Of a stretch of DNA of 64,000 nt, positions 54,778 through 64,000 are shown piece by piece. The notes under the pieces are model-generated. The model saw only the letters and a program-made list of their open reading frames with translations. It ran no database searches and had not been told where the DNA came from. Both the position numbers and the translations under genes were made by a program. Each line of letters begins with the position of its first letter. The stretch's first letter is position 1. This stretch comes from RH-AL1 sp965198485 (GTDB taxonomy: Bacteria > Pseudomonadota > Alphaproteobacteria > Rhizobiales > Beijerinckiaceae), in contig CBDAPQ010000005.1 of NCBI GenBank assembly GCA_965198485.1, positions 1,364,001-1,428,000 of the forward strand. The letters run 5' to 3'.

Positions 54778-56184
54778 CTACGCCGCCTTCTTCTCCGGCT
54801 GAGCCGCCGCCGGCACCAGCGCCGAGGTCGAGAGCTTGGCGTGATCGAGCACGGTCTGGCTGGCGTAGCTCATGGCGAAGGATGCCAGCGCCTCGTCGAG
54901 CACCTCCGACTTGCCGATATAGCCGTTGATCATCTGCGGGTCGCCGGTGCGGGCGTGTGCGCGCGCCAGGGTGCGGCCGCAGAGCGTCGCATAGGCCGGC
55001 AGCGCCTTGCCCTGGATCACCTCGGCGATGGAGCCGAGCCGGCGGTTCTTCAGCTGCCGGATGTAGAACTGGCGGCCGCTCTCGTCCCCGGTCCAGCCGA
55101 GGAACACGTCGCTTGCCGCCTGCATCGCGCGCTGGCCGTCAACGACGCGCTTGCCCCCGTGGCTCGCCGGCACGACGCCCTGCGCCAGGCTGGCGACGGC
55201 GCTCTCGCCGGCCTGCTTGAGCTGCAGGATGAGCTGGTCGCCATCGGCGCTCAGCATCAAGCCGATCGCGCAGAACGTGCCGACGCTGCCGACCCCGACC
55301 ACCTTGAAGGCGGTGTCGGCGAGCTTATAATGATCGAGCAGCATGGCACGCTCGGGTAGCAGCGTGGCCTTGTACTTTTCATAAGTGTCGCTCGAGAGCA
55401 CGTGTCCAACCGGGTTGCCGTCGGGCAGGACGTGGAAGATCGTCGGCGGCTTGTCGGCGAAGCGCAGCACCCCGTTGTCGCGCGTCTCCTGCTTGGGCGT
55501 CTCGCTCGATGCCTTGCCCTTCTTTTCGGCCTTGAGCATCGTCTCGATGATCTCGGTCTCGAGTGAGGAGTCGCCGAGGCCCTCGACTTGCGCCTGCAGG
55601 TCCATGCGCGCCTGCCAGACCTCAAGCGGCGAGCGCTCGGCGAGGTCGCTCATGAAGTCGCGATAGGCCTTCGAGGTCGCGGCGGCGAGGGCGTAGGCCT
55701 TCTTGTCCGCCATTCCCTCGTTCTGCGCAGCGACGACCACCGAGGCGACGAGGCGCTTGAGGTCGACGATGAAGTCGACGCCGGGGCAGGTCTCGTCGAA
55801 GTCGTTGATATCGAACAGCACGTGACCTTCCGGCGAGGAGAACGCGCCGAAGTTCATGAGGTGGGCGTCGCCGCAGACCTGGACCGGCAGTCCGATGTGC
55901 GGCGACGATCGGAGATCGTGTGCCATGAGTGCCGCGGCGCCGCGATAGAAGGCGAAGGGCGACACGTCCATGCGCTTGTAACGCTCGGGCACCAGCGCCG
56001 GCAGGCGGTCGGCGTCGTCGGCGGTAAGGATCGGCAGCGGGTCGCGATGCGGATCGACGGTGAAATCGGCGTGGCTCTCGCGCGAGACGACCGCCCGCAA
56101 CGCCTTGCCCGCGGCCTGGCGCTGCTCGCGGGTCATCAGGTGGGAGGCGGTTGCAGGAGGGGCTTCGTTCATCGCGTTCTCCAT
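54778..56184 (-). CDS. DUF2252 family protein
   Basis: 468 residues, full length for the family. Conserved blocks include YKRMDVSPFAFYRGAAALMAHDL, VCGDAHLMNFGAF, and DINDFDETCPGVDFIVDLKRL; these resemble a kinase-like fold's HGD..N and D..D features, and the family is often grouped with aminoglycoside phosphotransferase-like proteins. Substrate and role are unknown. The protein is cytosolic. The ATG at 56184 is used; MNEAPP five residues on is also possible. Around the end of the chain is a short Ala/Pro tail. Confidence 0.92.
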   Translation of the reverse strand: MENAMNEAPPATASHLMTREQRQAAGKALRAVVSRESHADFTVDPHRDPLPILTADDADRLPALVPERYKRMDVSPFAFYRGAAALMAHDLRSSPHIGLPVQVCGDAHLMNFGAFSSPEGHVLFDINDFDETCPGVDFIVDLKRLVASVVVAAQNEGMADKKAYALAAATSKAYRDFMSDLAERSPLEVWQARMDLQAQVEGLGDSSLETEIIETMLKAEKKGKASSETPKQETRDNGVLRFADKPPTIFHVLPDGNPVGHVLSSDTYEKYKATLLPERAMLLDHYKLADTAFKVVGVGSVGTFCAIGLMLSADGDQLILQLKQAGESAVASLAQGVVPASHGGKRVVDGQRAMQAASDVFLGWTGDESGRQFYIRQLKNRRLGSIAEVIQGKALPAYATLCGRTLARAHARTGDPQMINGYIGKSEVLDEALASFAMSYASQTVLDHAKLSTSALVPAAAQPEKKAA

Positions 56185-56487
56185 CGTCGTCGCGCTTCAG
56201 GTGTGTCATCGAAGCGTCATACAAAGGTTGCGAGAATGCAACCCGTTCGCGCCCGTTTGATCTTTGCTGTCGTGCTTGATCTTCACCTCGCCCTCGCGAG
56301 GCCGGCCTGTCAGGTGGCGCGTTCGAGGACGCAATCGCTCGCGCCTTGTCGCCTTTTGGCAAGCGCGTCCTGCACGAAGTCAAGCCGCTTCCACGAGGCC
56401 AGAGGTAGACGCTTGCCCGCACGTGCGGCACGTACGCGGCGTCACGGCAGGCACCCTGCGTTGGCGATGCGGTTAGCAGGCGCGCCG
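56185..56487. other. intergenic region between DUF2252 and DUF2865 genes
   Basis: About 300 bases; includes the presumptive promoter of the DUF2252 gene. No gene, repeat or clear hairpin was seen. Confidence 0.3.
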
Positions 56488-57411
56488 CTACGGCGTGAGG
56501 CTAGCCTCGTGCTTGAGCGGCTTCAGACTCGCGGCCGGCGACACCGGCTTAAACGCTTGGGCCACGGCCGGGTGGCTCGACACGATGCCGGCGCGCTCGA
56601 TGGCGCGGAACGAGGCCATGGTGGCCTTCTGCACGTCGCGGCTCTCCGCCAGCCGCACGAAATCGGCCTGGCGATAGGGATAGTGCCCGCCGCCGTGGAA
56701 CACCTTGACACCGGTGCTGGTCACCACGGCGTCGCCGCGTCTCAGGGTGAAGTCGCGCAGCAGCGAGGCGATGCGGTTGCCGTCCTTGGGATGGCAGGAG
56801 CAGGCTTCGTCGAGATAGGTCGTGTAGTGGAAGCCCGACGCCTTCTGCGAATAGGAGCGGCCGGTGCGCGCCTCCACCGCCTCATCGATCGACGACGAGC
56901 CGTTAGGCAACACGTAGAGCGAGGTCTGCGCACCTGGGCATTCGGAGCGACAGGTCGCTTCGTGCGCGGCGAGGTCGTCACCGCCGTGGTATTCGCCGAC
57001 GGGGAACGCGAAGCCGTCGCAGCTCCGCACGCAGATCGAAGCCCGTCCGAGCCGGATCGGAGCGTCTCCGGCACCTCTGCCCGACACGAGAACGCGGCGG
57101 TGATGGGCGCCGTGCCGTTCGGCCACGCGCTGCCGATGCGAGGCCCGCGAGGCGTGACTGTACCCACGGCGCGCGAGGTCGCGCGCGACATACTGCGGGG
57201 CCGCTGCCTGCGGGGCCGAGAACAGGCTGCCGAAGGCGCTGAAAATATCCTGCGCCTGGCCGCTCTGGCCGACCACCACGGTGGCCATGCCGACGCTGGC
57301 GATGACGAACCCGCTCGACACGGCCAATTTGTAGCGCGCCGAAGCCGTGCCCATCCGGCGACGCAGGCAGGAGACGGCGCGGTTCAGAAGCGACTTCGGA
57401 TTGGCCATCAA
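56488..57411 (-). CDS. secreted DUF2865 domain protein
   Basis: 307 residues. A basic N-terminus and hydrophobic segment (about 30-54, LAVSSGFVIASVGMATVVVG) form a signal or anchor. The DUF2865 domain follows with its cysteine pattern: ICVRSCDGFAFPV, HEATCRSECPGAQTSLYVL, and EACSCHPKDGNRI, and the SIDEAVEARTGRSY block between. The family is confined largely to Hyphomicrobiales, useful as a lineage marker; its role in the periplasm is unknown. The C-terminus is longer than the core domain and unassigned. Confidence 0.88.
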   Translation of the reverse strand: MMANPKSLLNRAVSCLRRRMGTASARYKLAVSSGFVIASVGMATVVVGQSGQAQDIFSAFGSLFSAPQAAAPQYVARDLARRGYSHASRASHRQRVAERHGAHHRRVLVSGRGAGDAPIRLGRASICVRSCDGFAFPVGEYHGGDDLAAHEATCRSECPGAQTSLYVLPNGSSSIDEAVEARTGRSYSQKASGFHYTTYLDEACSCHPKDGNRIASLLRDFTLRRGDAVVTSTGVKVFHGGGHYPYRQADFVRLAESRDVQKATMASFRAIERAGIVSSHPAVAQAFKPVSPAASLKPLKHEASLTP

Positions 57412-57670
57412 TGCTTTCCAGCCCCGACTGCTGCGGCTCGTAGAGCACGGTCAAGTCGTCATAGGCAACGGATCGGCGGCGATATTGAGACCTAAGCTTA
57501 ACTCGACGACCAGGCCGAAGAGCAGCGCGCGTGTGGGCCGAAGCGGAGACCGATGACCAGGTCTGCCGTCGGAACCTGTCATCTTCGTGGGCCTACGACT
57601 ACGGCGTCGTACTCGCGGCGGAACAGGCCCCAAGCTTCAGCATTGGCGCTTGCAACACAGGAGGTCTCCC

Positions 57671-57883
57671 ATGCTCAAAGTCGTGCTCGTCGCCGCCACC
57701 ATGCTCGTCACCGGCAGTGCTTTCGCCGACGAGGTCGTCATCCACCGCGACGACGCTCCGCCGCCGCCGAGTACCTCCACCACCGTCGAACATCACGAGT
57801 CGTCCGACGGTTGCTCGTCGAAGACGGTGCACAAGGAAAACGACATGGGCGACTCAAAGACGGTCTCCAAGTCCGACTGTTGA
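57671..57883 (+). CDS. small secreted protein, hypothetical
   Basis: 70 residues: a signal peptide with cleavage after AFA (residue 19) and a short mature part rich in Ser, Asp, Lys and His, with two cysteines (DGCSSK and the final Cys) that may pair. The ATG at 57671 follows GGAGGT (57660-57665), a very good ribosome site. Short proteins of this kind with a signal peptide and repeated charged residues are common in Hyphomicrobiales; no function is known. Confidence 0.72.
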   Translation: MLKVVLVAATMLVTGSAFADEVVIHRDDAPPPPSTSTTVEHHESSDGCSSKTVHKENDMGDSKTVSKSDC

Positions 57884-57997
57884 GCGTCCCACGCTCGACA
57901 TAGCCAAACCTTGTCCAAGCTCTTCGCGCCTCGGTCGGCGACGGTCTCCGGATCGTTGCGACCGAGGCGTTCTTGCGTCTGATGCGCGGGCGAACTG

Positions 57998-58016
57998 TTT
58001 GTTATAAGATAACAAA
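57998..58016. promoter_or_regulatory. perfect palindrome upstream of frmA, candidate operator
   Basis: TTTGTTA (57998-58004), a five-base spacer TAAGA, then TAACAAA (58010-58016), a perfect 7-bp inverted repeat in an A+T-rich spot about 120 bases before the frmA ATG. It has the size of a dimeric repressor site. The nearest gene it could control is the frmA-fghA unit. No regulator gene is adjacent. Confidence 0.5.
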
Positions 58017-58136
58017 ATCCTCGCGTGAACAAAGATTTGGCGTGTCCGCGCCCAAGTAAATTTTGCCGATGCGCGCCTAGCCCCGTCGGTCAAACCTGTG
58101 TACGGAGCTGCCAAATCCGCATAGGGAGAATACTCG

Positions 58137-59251
<1,115 letters not shown>

Positions 59252-59252
<1 letters not shown>

Positions 59253-60121
59253 TGGCCGAGCCTCTCAAGACCGGCGCCCCCGAGAAGACCGGCTCCCACG
59301 TCTGCTTCGGCGGCGAAAACACCTTCTACAAGCATCAGTCCGCCGCTATCGGCGGATTGATGAACTTCACGGTCTACCTGCCGCCGCAGGCCAAGCAGCG
59401 GGGCAAGCTGCCGGCCCTGATGTACCTCGCCGGCCTCACCTGCGACCACACCACCTTCATCATCAAGGGCGGCGCGCAGCGCCTCGCCGCCGAGCACGGC
59501 ATCATCTTGATCGCGCCGGACACTTCCCCGCGCGACAAGCCGCATCCCGGCGACCACGACAAGTACGATTTCGGGATCGGCGCCGGCTTCTACGTGAACG
59601 CCACGCAGGAGCCGTGGACGGACGGCTACCAGATGGGCACCTACGTCGGGCACGAGCTGCCCGACCTGATGGCCGAGCACTTCCCCGTCGACACCCGAAA
59701 GTTCGGCATCTTCGGGCACTCGATGGGCGGCCACGGGGCGCTCGTCCACGCGCTGCGCCAGCCCGAACGCTTCAAGTCCGTGTCGGCCTTCGCCCCGATC
59801 GTGGCGCCGTCGTCCTGCCCCTGGGGCGAGAAGGCGCTCGGCAACTATCTCGGGCCGGACAAGGCGAGCTGGAAGGAATGGGACGCGACCGAGCTGGTGA
59901 AGGCCGGCAAGCGCACGTCGCACATCCTGATCGACCAAGGAACGGGCGACCAGTTCCTGAAGGGAGAGCTGCACCCGCATCTCTTTGCGGAGGCCTGCGA
60001 GGCCGCCGGCCAGCCTTTGAACCTGCGCATGCAGGAAGGTTACGACCATTCCTACTACACGATGATGACCTTCATGGAGCATCACATCAGCCATCACGCC
60101 AAGGTGCTGGGCATCGGCTAA
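59252..60121 (+). CDS. fghA: S-formylglutathione hydrolase
   Basis: Hydrolyses S-formylglutathione to formate and glutathione, completing formaldehyde oxidation. The 289-residue alpha/beta hydrolase has the esterase D-type features: PALMYLAGLTCDHTTFI (oxyanion hole), IAPDTSPRG-like IAPDTSPRDKPHPGD, the nucleophile elbow GHSMGGHGAL, the aspartate in LIDQGTGDQFL and the catalytic histidine in GYDHSYYTM. Its ATG overlaps the frmA stop. A perfect 10-bp hairpin follows the stop codon. Confidence 0.97.
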
Positions 60122-60130
60122 CAAGGTCAG

Positions 60131-60156
60131 TCGGCGCGCTCCGTTCAGCGCGCCGA
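60131..60156 (+). terminator. hairpin after frmA-fghA operon
   Basis: TCGGCGCGCT (60131-60140) and AGCGCGCCGA (60147-60156) form a perfect 10-bp stem with a 6-base loop, 9 bases after the fghA stop. The sequence behind it (GTTGTTGTTATT a few bases later) is T-rich but broken. Confidence 0.7.
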
Positions 60157-60217
60157 TCCGGGCGTTGTTGTTATTGGACGCCGTCATGGATCGTGATTTA
60201 CTTCGTGCACGTGCCTG

Positions 60218-60829
60218 ATGGAGGATCCGATGATCGGTGTTCGATTGCATGCGCAGTGGCGTGTCGCGCGCCTGGGTCTTACGATTGCATCAGCTGTCGT
60301 GGTCTCCGGTGCAGCTCGGGCAGACGAGCCTTTCCCGACCAGCGCCAAGTTCGCGCTGACCTATACGTTCACGACGTCGACGCCGGCGACGCCCATCGAC
60401 GTGGGTGGTGGCACCGACCTGACGGTCAACCGCTACCTGACCACGACCGTGAACGACGCCGACAAGGGGTTCCTCAACCTGACCGCCGGACGTTGCACCA
60501 ACATCCGGTTCACTGATCGGAAGGCGCAAACGATCGACTCCAAGGGCTACTGCAACTTCAAGGACCGGGACGGCGACGTCCTCTATGCTGAGTACACGAC
60601 GGACGGTGCCAAACCGATCAAGGCGATCACGCTGAGCTGGACCTTCAAGTCGGGCACCGGCAAATACGATGGGATCAGCGGCACGGCGAAGGACTTCAAC
60701 AGCGCCAACCTCGACGACGAGGGCTCCTACCAGGCCGCGGGCAAGATGGTCGGCGCTTACAGAATCGTGCGCAGCGGCACCAGCAACGGCAACTCGCTCG
60801 TGCTGCCCTACGATCCGCCGGAGCGCTGA
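60218..60829 (+). CDS. secreted beta-rich protein, hypothetical
   Basis: 203 residues with a signal peptide (about 1-34 from ATG 60218; the ATG at 60230 is also possible), cleavage near AARA. The mature part alternates strands (FALTYTFTTSTPATPIDVGG, NLTAGRCTNIRFTDRKAQT, KAITLSWTFKSGTGKYDGISGTA), giving a lipocalin- or beta-barrel-like impression with one cysteine pair (GRCTN and GYCNF). The GTGKYDGISGTA region resembles that in uncharacterised allene-oxide-cyclase-barrel-like secreted proteins. Function unknown. Confidence 0.78.
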   Translation: MEDPMIGVRLHAQWRVARLGLTIASAVVVSGAARADEPFPTSAKFALTYTFTTSTPATPIDVGGGTDLTVNRYLTTTVNDADKGFLNLTAGRCTNIRFTDRKAQTIDSKGYCNFKDRDGDVLYAEYTTDGAKPIKAITLSWTFKSGTGKYDGISGTAKDFNSANLDDEGSYQAAGKMVGAYRIVRSGTSNGNSLVLPYDPPER

Positions 60830-61513
60830 TCAGCTCGGCGTCGCCGGCGCCTTCGCGGCCCGCTCGATCAGCGCCTTGGCCTCGGGCGAATCCCACTGCG
60901 CCGGGCCGGCCATGGTGGCGATCTCGCAGCCGTCGGTGCCGATCAGCACCGTGGTCGGCAGGCCCTGGCTGCCGAGCGCGCGGAGGATGTCGGCGCTGTT
61001 GTCGGAGAAGTAGGGCAGGCTGGTCACGCCCGTCTCCTTGAAGAAGCCGCGTGCCTTCTCCAGGCGCAGCTGGTCGATGTCCACCGGCACCACGCCGAAA
61101 CTCTTGGAGCCGAGCTGCGCCTGCAGGTGGTCGAGGGCCGGCATCTCGGTCCGGCACGGCACGCACCAGGTGGCCCAGAGGTTCAGCAGCACCGTCCGGC
61201 CGGCGAAAGCGCCGATCGTCGTCTTGTGGCCGTCGGCATCGTCGAAGGCGATGGCCGAGAGGTCGCGCGCGTGACCGGCCGGCATCAACGCCGCGACCTC
61301 GCCGTGCACCAGCGTGTCGATCGATTGCGCGGCATCGAGCGAGCGCGCGCAGGCGCCGCTGTGGGCCTCGTGCTTGCTGCCCAGAGGCGTCATCCCGTAT
61401 AGGATCCCGGCACCGACCGCGGCGGCCAGCAGCCCGAGCGTGATCGCCAGGGGGCCGTTCGATCGTGTCCTGGCGGACGGCTTGGGGTCGGTCGTCGGCG
61501 GCAGGTCGGTCAT
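60830..61513 (-). CDS. tlpA: TlpA-family membrane-anchored thiol:disulfide oxidoreductase
   Basis: 227 residues: a cytosolic N-terminus, one anchor helix at about 21-41 and a periplasmic thioredoxin-like domain with the redox motif WCVPC (C117, C120) in LNLWATWCVPCRTEM and the cis-proline loop GLPTTVLIG. Proteins of this kind reduce periplasmic thiols, for instance in cytochrome c or oxidase assembly. The start at 61513 (MTDLPPTTD) is typical; the gene is divergent from argH with 30 bases between their coding regions, an arrangement widespread in Hyphomicrobiales. Its stop lies directly against that of the convergent secreted protein gene. Confidence 0.9.
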   Translation of the reverse strand: MTDLPPTTDPKPSARTRSNGPLAITLGLLAAAVGAGILYGMTPLGSKHEAHSGACARSLDAAQSIDTLVHGEVAALMPAGHARDLSAIAFDDADGHKTTIGAFAGRTVLLNLWATWCVPCRTEMPALDHLQAQLGSKSFGVVPVDIDQLRLEKARGFFKETGVTSLPYFSDNSADILRALGSQGLPTTVLIGTDGCEIATMAGPAQWDSPEAKALIERAAKAPATPS

Positions 61514-61546
61514 GGCGTCGCTCTTTTCTCGCAAGTCTGGGGTGTG

Positions 61547-62926
61547 ATGAGCAACAAGATGTGGGGCGGCCGCTTCGACAGCGCCCCGGACGCGATCATG
61601 GAGGAGATCAATGCGTCGATCGGCTTCGACAAGGCGCTGGCTCCCCAGGACATCGCCGGTTCGCTCGCCCACGTGGCGATGTTGGCCGACGCGGGCATCG
61701 TCAATCGCGCCGATGCCGTCGCGATCGCGGCGGGGCTAACCTCGATCCGTGGCGAAATCGAGAACGGCGGCTTCGTCTTCGAGCGCTCGCTTGAGGATAT
61801 CCATATGAACATCGAGGCGCGGCTCGCCGCCGATATCGGCGCCGTCGCCGGGCGGCTGCACACCGCGCGCTCGCGCAACGACCAGGTCGCGGTGGATTTC
61901 CGGCTCTGGGTCCGCGACACGGTGGACCAGCTCGTCGGCCAGATCGCCGGCCTGCAGAAAGTGCTGGCGCGCCGCGCCCTGGAGCATGCCGAGAGCGTGA
62001 TGCCGGGTTTCACCCACCTGCAGAGTGCGCAGCCGGTGACGTTCGGCCACCACCTGCTCGCCTACGTCGAGATGCTCGCGCGCGACAAGGGCCGCTTCAG
62101 TGACGCACGCGCCCGCATGAACGAATGCCCGCTCGGGGCGGCGGCGCTCGCCGGTACCTCTTTCCCGATCGACCGCGACGCCACGGCGAAGGCGCTCGGC
62201 TTCGATCGTCCCACCGCCAACTCGCTCGACAGCGTCAGCGACCGCGACTTCGCGCTGGAGGCGCTCGCCGCCGCGGCGATCTGTGCGACCCATCTCAGCC
62301 GATTCGCGGAGGAGATCGTGCTTTGGGCGACGCCGCAGTTCGGCTTCGCCGCGTTGTCCGACAGGTTCTCCACCGGCTCCTCGATCATGCCGCAGAAGCG
62401 CAACCCCGACGCCGCCGAGTTGGTGCGCGGCAAGGCCGGCCGCGTCATCGGCGCGCTCACCGGCCTGTTGGTGGTCATGAAGGGCTTGCCGCTGGCCTAT
62501 TCCAAGGACATGCAGGAGGACAAGGAGGGCACGTTCGATGCGCTCGCCACGCTTTCGCTGTGCCTCGCCGCCATGACCGGCATGGTGTCCGACTTGGCGC
62601 CCGACACCGAGCGCATGGAGGCCGCCGCCGGCTCCGGCTTCGCCACCGCGACCGACCTCGCCGACTATCTCGTGCGGGTCATGGGCATGCCGTTCCGCGA
62701 CGCGCACCACGTCACCGGGCGGCTCGTGGCCTTGGCCGCCAAGCGCAAGGTCGGCCTCGAGGGGCTGACGCTGGCCGAGATGCAGGGCGAGGAGCCGCGC
62801 CTGGAGATGGGCGTCTTCGAGGTGCTCGGCGTCCGCAACTCGGTGGCGAGCCGGACGAGCTACGGCGGCACCGCGCCCGGCAATGTGCGCGCGCAAGCGC
62901 AGCGGTGGTTGGAGGCGCTGGGATAG
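61547..62926 (+). CDS. argH: argininosuccinate lyase
   Basis: Cleaves argininosuccinate to arginine and fumarate, the last step of arginine synthesis. The 459-residue enzyme is complete: NKMWGGRF at the start, EDIHMNIEARL and TARSRNDQVA (substrate-binding), the second region GFTHLQSAQP, and the superfamily signature GSSIMPQKRNPD. ATG at 61547 is preferred; a GTG directly before it is possible. Its partner argG is at 2976 in this window, so the two genes are unlinked. Divergent tlpA shares its upstream region. Confidence 0.98.
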   Translation: MSNKMWGGRFDSAPDAIMEEINASIGFDKALAPQDIAGSLAHVAMLADAGIVNRADAVAIAAGLTSIRGEIENGGFVFERSLEDIHMNIEARLAADIGAVAGRLHTARSRNDQVAVDFRLWVRDTVDQLVGQIAGLQKVLARRALEHAESVMPGFTHLQSAQPVTFGHHLLAYVEMLARDKGRFSDARARMNECPLGAAALAGTSFPIDRDATAKALGFDRPTANSLDSVSDRDFALEALAAAAICATHLSRFAEEIVLWATPQFGFAALSDRFSTGSSIMPQKRNPDAAELVRGKAGRVIGALTGLLVVMKGLPLAYSKDMQEDKEGTFDALATLSLCLAAMTGMVSDLAPDTERMEAAAGSGFATATDLADYLVRVMGMPFRDAHHVTGRLVALAAKRKVGLEGLTLAEMQGEEPRLEMGVFEVLGVRNSVASRTSYGGTAPGNVRAQAQRWLEALG

Positions 62927-62965
62927 AAGAGTGCGCGCCCGATCGGCTCAAGATCTCACGGAGTC

Positions 62966-62991
62966 CCCTTCTCCCGCGAGGGAGAGAAGGG
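62966..62991 (+). terminator. hairpin after argH
   Basis: CCCTTCTC (62966-62973) and GAGAAGGG (62984-62991) form a perfect 8-bp stem, with further partial pairing (CC with GG) inside the loop, 40 bases after the argH stop. It could be a terminator or a member of the short palindromic repeats common in G+C-rich proteobacteria. Confidence 0.5.
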
Positions 62992-63110
62992 CGTTATCGG
63001 AGATTTGCCAGACCTTCGCCAACAATCCCAAGCCATGGATCGGCCATGAAACGGCGGCATTGCCTGGGGAAGCCGCGCGGGGCACGCTGCGGCGAACGGG
63101 GTCACACGAG

Positions 63111-64000
63111 ATGCTGAGTCGCGCCCTTCCTGTCTTTGTCCTGGCCGCCGCATTCCTCGCCGGTCCGGCCCAGGCGCAAGACCGTGGCACGCTCGATCCG
63201 CACGCCCCGCCGCCGATCGGCGACCTCGCCAACCCGAACCTGCCGGCTAAGGAGGTGTTCGGCCGCGAGCGCGAGCCTTCCGTCGGTCCGCCGCACGTCT
63301 ACGGTACCTACGCCCGGGGCTGCATCGCCGGCGCCCGCGCGCTGCCGCTCGACGGGCCAGACTGGCAGGTGATGCGGCCTTCGCGCAACCGCTTCTACGG
63401 TCATCCGCAACTCCTCGCCTTCATCGAGCGTCTCGCCAATAGGGTGCGGCAGACCACGAGTTATCCCGGCATCCTCATCGGCGACATGGCGCAGCCGCGC
63501 GGTGGCCCGATGCTCGGCGGCCATGCCTCGCATCAGGCCGGGCTCGATGCCGACGTGTGGCTGAAGCCGATGCCCGACCACCGCATGTCGCCCGAGGAGC
63601 GCGAGTTCGGCAACTCGACGATGATGGTACGCGGGGACCGCGAGGACGTGGATCCGCGAGCCTTCACCTACGACACGATCGGCCTGATCCGCGCCGCCGC
63701 GGTCGATCCGGAGGTGCAGCGCATCTTCGTCAATGCCGCCATCAAGAAGGCGATCTGCCGCGAGGCGCGGGGCGACCGCACGTGGCTGGAGAAGGTCCGC
63801 CCCATGTACGGGCACGACTACCACTTCCATATACGGCTGTTCTGCCCGTCGTCCGAGCCCGATTGCGTCCCGCAGGCCGAGGTGCCGGGCGGCGACGGCT
63901 GCGACGCCACGCTGAAGCGCTGGTTCTCGCCCTCGATCCTGCACCCTCGCCCGGCCAAGAAGCTGCCGTTCCCGCGACCACCGCTGACGATGGCCTTCAT
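63111..64000 (+). CDS. mepA: penicillin-insensitive murein endopeptidase MepA, C-terminus cut by window end
   Basis: The frame is open from the ATG at 63111 to the last base, about 296 residues, nearly full length for the family. A signal peptide (about 1-23, LPVFVLAAAFLAGPAQA) is followed by the LAS-type metallopeptidase domain: QPRGGPMLGGHASHQAGLDADVW, where the His and Asp bind zinc, and MYGHDYHFHIRLFCP with the remaining histidine ligands. It cleaves D-alanyl-meso-diaminopimelyl cross-links in peptidoglycan. The cysteine pairs expected (CIAGA..., CREARGD, CPSSEPDC, CDATL) are present. Confidence 0.95.
   Translation, partial: MLSRALPVFVLAAAFLAGPAQAQDRGTLDPHAPPPIGDLANPNLPAKEVFGREREPSVGPPHVYGTYARGCIAGARALPLDGPDWQVMRPSRNRFYGHPQLLAFIERLANRVRQTTSYPGILIGDMAQPRGGPMLGGHASHQAGLDADVWLKPMPDHRMSPEEREFGNSTMMVRGDREDVDPRAFTYDTIGLIRAAAVDPEVQRIFVNAAIKKAICREARGDRTWLEKVRPMYGHDYHFHIRLFCPSSEPDCVPQAEVPGGDGCDATLKRWFSPSILHPRPAKKLPFPRPPLTMAF

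Overview
The window is G+C-rich chromosomal DNA from an alphaproteobacterium, most likely of the order Hyphomicrobiales (Rhizobiales). The indications are the gene families: aerobic cobaltochelatase CobS/CobT with J-domain and BolA neighbours, a glutathione-dependent formaldehyde detoxification pair, a DUF2865 protein, PspA with a YiaA-type protein, and a membrane-anchored TlpA thioredoxin divergent from argH. No rRNA, tRNA or CRISPR array was recognised. Genus cannot be assigned from the sequence alone.

Left part (1-9.4 kb): a purine-catabolism edge (FAD subunit of a molybdenum hydroxylase cut by the window start, then 8-oxoguanine deaminase), a small protein plus a decayed RelE/ParE-like toxin, argG with a HAD phosphatase, PspA/YiaA envelope-stress genes, stand-alone thiG, a fasciclin-domain secreted protein and a DHA2-type MFS exporter. 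From 9.6 to 13.5 kb lies a small polysaccharide cassette: a GT8 glycosyltransferase, an O-antigen polymerase/ligase-like membrane protein and a Wzx-type flippase. An IS5-type remnant follows (13.8-14.1 kb).

Middle (14.1-27 kb): cobT, a DUF29 gene and cobS form one minus-strand unit with a J-domain protein upstream; then BolA, a penicillin-binding D,D-carboxypeptidase with a basic histone-like tail, a COG0523 GTPase, a YihY-type membrane protein, a CsbD-like stress protein, gamma-glutamyltransferase, a small hydrophilic protein, and a cation:proton antiporter with an apparent 3' frameshift.

Accessory island (about 27-44.5 kb): G+C visibly drops (27 of 60 bases at 36061-36120 against 40 of 60 at 3301-3360). 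It holds a SNF2-type helicase, three large glycosyltransferases, two sugar/small-molecule methyltransferases, a secreted beta-helix-like protein, a DUF4214 protein and a CDP-deoxysugar operon (CDP-glucose synthase, C-methyltransferase, RmlC-type epimerase, SDR reductase; no 4,6-dehydratase in the window). The island ends in a second copy of the IS5-type remnant, whose end abuts the reductase stop codon. Together with the 9.6-13.5 kb cassette this looks like a surface-polysaccharide locus.

Right part (45-64 kb): purA with a strong leader hairpin, a proline-rich single-pass protein, and the most unusual gene of the window, an 850-residue membrane protein with two near-identical CbxX-type AAA+ domains fused to a trypsin-like serine protease (48.4-50.9 kb). 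It faces two minus-strand single-pass membrane proteins of unknown function. Then come a metallophosphoesterase, a NUDIX hydrolase, a GNAT acetyltransferase, DUF2252 and DUF2865 proteins, the frmA-fghA formaldehyde operon behind a 7-bp-arm palindrome, a lipocalin-like secreted protein, a TlpA-family thioredoxin divergent from argH, and the start of a MepA murein endopeptidase cut by the window end.
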